A stretch of DNA of 64,000 nt from Flavobacterium fluvii (GTDB lineage Bacteria; Bacteroidota; Bacteroidia; Flavobacteriales; Flavobacteriaceae), in NCBI RefSeq assembly GCF_900129545.1, contig NZ_FQWB01000002.1:468473-532472 (forward strand), in the 5' to 3' direction. Position numbers and translations under genes: made by a program. Below the pieces are notes generated by a model. It did not search any database and was not told where the DNA came from. It saw only the letters and a program-made list of their open reading frames with translations. This document shows, in pieces, positions 62,113-64,000 of this stretch. How positions within the stretch are numbered: position 1 is the stretch's first letter; the number at the start of each line of letters is the position of its first letter.

Positions 62113-63260
62113 TGAAATTTATGTTTTAGATATTCTAATAAGTGTTCAAAATAAGACACCATTTCCCCGGATAACAATACTAAAACTAAAATTGGAGTTA
62201 CATTTATTATAATGTCGTTTTTCAATAAAAGCAAAGCCAAGTATAAAGTTGAGACGGTAAATAGAAGTTGAAGTATCTTGATTAAGATATGGGAAATAAC
62301 AGAGTTGCCTTTATTCAAAACCAAGCTAATCATGATAAAGACAAAGGATACGAGAAAGGCCAAAATGTAACAAACATATTTAGGCGTAACAGTTATAAAG
62401 CTTTTATTAATAAGCATTTTTACAATATTGGCATGAACAAGCACACCAAACATGTCTGGTGTAGATTTTCCTGTGTATTTGGGATTTAAAGGCGTAAAAA
62501 GTTTATCTTCGATATCATATGGGTTGTCGGTTGGATCGCCTAAATATCCCATAATCACAATGGCATTTTTTAGTGCCGGAATAGAGTCCTTTGCCAAAAC
62601 ATCATCAATATCCAACACCAAAAACGAATTTAGATTCCCTGTATATTTTATGGTTAATTCTTCACTTAATTTTTGTTTTGCCGTATTTTTATCCAAATAG
62701 CCCGAGACCATTGCAATTTGGGTTGCAAAAGCAAAAACAGTATCTTTTTCGGTATTTACGCCTTTAAATTCTCTAACGACATTGTTTTCTCCTTCAAGGT
62801 TAAAATCGACATAACCCTCATGCGTTTTTGAAGTGTGAAACTCTTTTTGACTTCTTGTAATACTGCCATTTTCTTTATGAAAAAAAGCCGTGACAATTTT
62901 GTTGGATTTATGAAGCGCGGCATTTAAAATAGAATCTACAAAAGGCTCTTTTTTTTCTTTGAAAATGGCATCAATTCCGATGACTTTTGGTTTTTGATCC
63001 GCAATTTTGTTTATGGCTTCTGCAATTTCCACTCTACCAGAATGTTTTATGTTGACTAAAACAACGTCTTTGGAAATCTTGTTTTCATAAAGTTCCTTGG
63101 CATAATAAATATCCGTAAAGTTGAAATCCTCGAAAGCTTTCTCGAAAGGATCAAAAATTGAAATATTGACAACAATGACGTATAAAATAAATGAGGCTAA
63201 AAACGAAAAAATGGTGCCCAAAAAGGAATCTCTGATTAAGAATTTGTTTTTGTCGGTCAT
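62088..63260 (-). CDS. CHASE2-domain membrane sensor without output domain
   Basis: A 390-residue membrane protein. One helix (about 14-34) precedes an extracytoplasmic CHASE2 domain (about 40-285) with the characteristic DVVLVNIKHSGRVEIAEAIN, KPKVIGIDAIFKE and IPALKNAIVIMGYLGDPTDN segments. Three closely spaced helices follow (about 296-316, 322-345, 347-368), the standard CHASE2 ending. In most proteins this is followed by a cyclase, kinase or GGDEF domain; here only about 20 residues remain (YLKHKFQWKNYLDF). It must signal through a partner, by position the secreted FecR-like protein and perhaps the caspases. Confidence 0.85.
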   Translation of the reverse strand: MTDKNKFLIRDSFLGTIFSFLASFILYVIVVNISIFDPFEKAFEDFNFTDIYYAKELYENKISKDVVLVNIKHSGRVEIAEAINKIADQKPKVIGIDAIFKEKKEPFVDSILNAALHKSNKIVTAFFHKENGSITRSQKEFHTSKTHEGYVDFNLEGENNVVREFKGVNTEKDTVFAFATQIAMVSGYLDKNTAKQKLSEELTIKYTGNLNSFLVLDIDDVLAKDSIPALKNAIVIMGYLGDPTDNPYDIEDKLFTPLNPKYTGKSTPDMFGVLVHANIVKMLINKSFITVTPKYVCYILAFLVSFVFIMISLVLNKGNSVISHILIKILQLLFTVSTLYLALLLLKNDIIINVTPILVLVLLSGEMVSYFEHLLEYLKHKFQWKNYLDF

Positions 63261-63291
63261 TTACGTGATTTTAATGATTTTCACTTAAAGG

Positions 63292-63299
63292 CAAAAATA
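63292..63299 (-). promoter_or_regulatory. Candidate -7 box of the CHASE2 operon
   Basis: Minus strand TATTTTTG, 32 bases upstream of the CHASE2 ATG; no clear -33 box. Confidence 0.45.
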
Positions 63300-63391
63300 A
63301 GATATAAAACTGTTTTTTGATTAAATTTTATTCAATCAAATTTAAGTTTTTTCAATAAATTTTTTGAAAACGGAGTATGTTTTGTTTATAG

Positions 63392-63427
63392 CATAAAAAA
63401 AAGCCCATTTCGTAAGAAATGGACTTT
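63392..63427 (-). terminator. Orphan terminator (tRNA-type)
   Basis: On the minus strand AAGTCCATTTC...GAAATGGGCTT forms a hairpin followed by a U run (A run at 63393-63400 on the plus strand). It faces transcripts coming from the right, but no minus-strand gene is visible there within the window; such hairpins usually follow tRNA genes. Confidence 0.6.
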
Positions 63428-63455
63428 TAGTTTGTGACCTTGACTGAATTGGTTT
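63428..63455 (-). other. Possible attachment-site remnant (tRNA 3' end-like)
   Basis: Read on the minus strand, AATTCAGTCAAGGTCAC followed by AAACTAAAAG and the terminator looks like the last 15-17 bases of a tRNA, but no tRNA body is to its right. This is what integration of an element into a tRNA 3' end would leave. Weak by-eye similarity. Confidence 0.3.
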
Positions 63456-63542
63456 TTCTATCGTTTTTTTGTTGAATTATGGTCAATCTGACGTTTTTAT
63501 TGGTCTAATTCTGAAAAGTATTTTTGGTTTAAACGACACAAG

Positions 63543-63598
63543 TGGACATTAATGTACTTGAATGGACACATAAATGGACACGTTTTTAGACACAAAAC
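63543..63598 (+). repeat. TGGACAC direct repeats before integrase fragment
   Basis: TGGACA at 63543 and 63563, TGGACAC at 63575 and TAGACAC at 63587; the last three are spaced exactly 12 bases apart. They precede the integrase fragment by about 30 bases and could be arm-type recombinase sites. The rest of the gap 63261-63619 holds the CHASE2 promoter and the terminator. Confidence 0.5.
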
Positions 63599-63619
63599 TT
63601 AATTAGAATTAAATTTAAA

Positions 63620-63955
63620 ATGTTTAAAAACTTAAAAAAAACACAGATGAAAACGAAATTTTTTCTACGAGAAAACAAGTCAAAGTTAACGATTAATTTT
63701 GAATTTAGAAATGGCTCAATTAGATTTAGAGGAGCGACACCTTACACTGTAAATAATCTTAAAGAATGGGATGAAAAAAAAGAAAGAATTAAATTGCCTT
63801 CAACAAGAATTAATGCCTATAAAGACAATATCAACTTAAATGAAATTTCAACCAAGTTTTTGGAAAGTCTAGGGAATTATAAAATAAATGAAATTACGGT
63901 AAAACTGTACGTCTTCAAACTAATTTGGACTTTTACTAAGAGAGTGTTCTGTTAA
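63620..63955 (+). pseudogene. Truncated tyrosine-recombinase N-terminus
   Basis: A 111-residue frame. Residues 10-85 resemble the N-terminal arm-DNA-binding domain of Bacteroidota phage/transposon integrases (MKTKFFLRENKSK, LTINFEFRNGSIRFRGATP, VNNLKEWDEKKERI). The protein then stops after IWTFTKRVFC, before the core-binding and catalytic domains (no R...HXXR...Y motifs), whereas full-length relatives have about 350-420 residues. A second possible start is the ATG at 63647. It is probably a broken integrase left by an element; a frameshifted remainder could lie beyond the window edge. Confidence 0.6.
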
Positions 63956-64000
63956 TTAATTCAAAGATAAATGTTTTTCTTTGTTAGTTGAATTTTTAAA

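Noticed and set aside
63431..63520. Complete tRNA gene on the minus strand
   Set aside because: Only the 3' end resembles a tRNA; no D-arm, anticodon arm or 5' acceptor strand can be folded from the adjoining sequence.

Overview
The window looks like chromosomal DNA from a member of the Bacteroidota, most likely Flavobacterium or a close relative. The DNA is AT-rich, starts lack Shine-Dalgarno sequences, several promoters fit the Bacteroidota pattern (TTG/TTTG, about 19-20 bases, TAnnTTTG), and the gene content is typical: outer membrane beta-barrel family proteins, DUF4199, YtxJ, a Bacteroidota-type arginine operon with proBA inside it, and a fused phosphoesterase/surface-antigen protein. 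No rRNA, complete tRNA, CRISPR array or complete insertion sequence was seen.

Layout. 1-5.1 kb: DUF4199 membrane protein, nitroreductase, then an accessory patch (RhuM-like protein, Schlafen/AlbA-type protein, unknown protein) separated by palindromic repeats. 5.1-9.1 kb: truncated haemoglobin, ClpB and divergent YtxJ. 9.2-13.6 kb: two-component system divergent from an outer membrane beta-barrel protein. 13.7-24.3 kb: ten-gene arginine/proline operon on the minus strand (GNAT, argG, argC, argD, proA, proB, ornithine carbamoyltransferase, argB, argE-like, argH), punctuated by intercistronic repeats. 24.8-28.0 kb: fahA divergent from glyA, and a GNAT. 28.5-32.9 kb: pyruvate formate-lyase, its activase and an OFA-family transporter, an anaerobic formate module. 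32.9-39.8 kb: pentapeptide protein, phosphoesterase/beta-barrel fusion, small membrane proteins, DoxX, Old Yellow Enzyme. 40.0-46.7 kb: TetR-controlled RND efflux operon with four operator-like palindromes and a possible 37-residue membrane protein overlapping the end of the pump gene. 47.0-49.6 kb: chromate locus with ChrA, a small outer membrane-like protein and an unusual ChrB-domain/AraC fusion.

49.8-63.3 kb is the most unusual part: three secreted caspase-family proteins of different architecture (caspase plus DUF4384-like; caspase plus TPR; beta-propeller plus a caspase domain that appears to be split by an insert), a secreted YD-repeat (RHS-like) protein encoded between two of them, a small disulphide-type secreted protein with its own strong promoter, and a convergent pair encoding a CHASE2 sensor without output domain and a secreted FecR/SH3-like protein. 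All three caspases keep the His/Cys dyad and have signal peptides, so they should act outside the cytoplasm. Arg-Gly dipeptides cluster in their linkers and are the only arginines in the 143-residue neighbour, which suggests an Arg-directed processing network. This is my best candidate for an undescribed system.

The right edge (63.4-64.0 kb) holds a tRNA-type terminator, a short match to a tRNA 3' end, 12-bp spaced repeats and a truncated integrase, so an integrated element probably ends or begins here. Dispersed hairpin repeats occur throughout the intergenic DNA.
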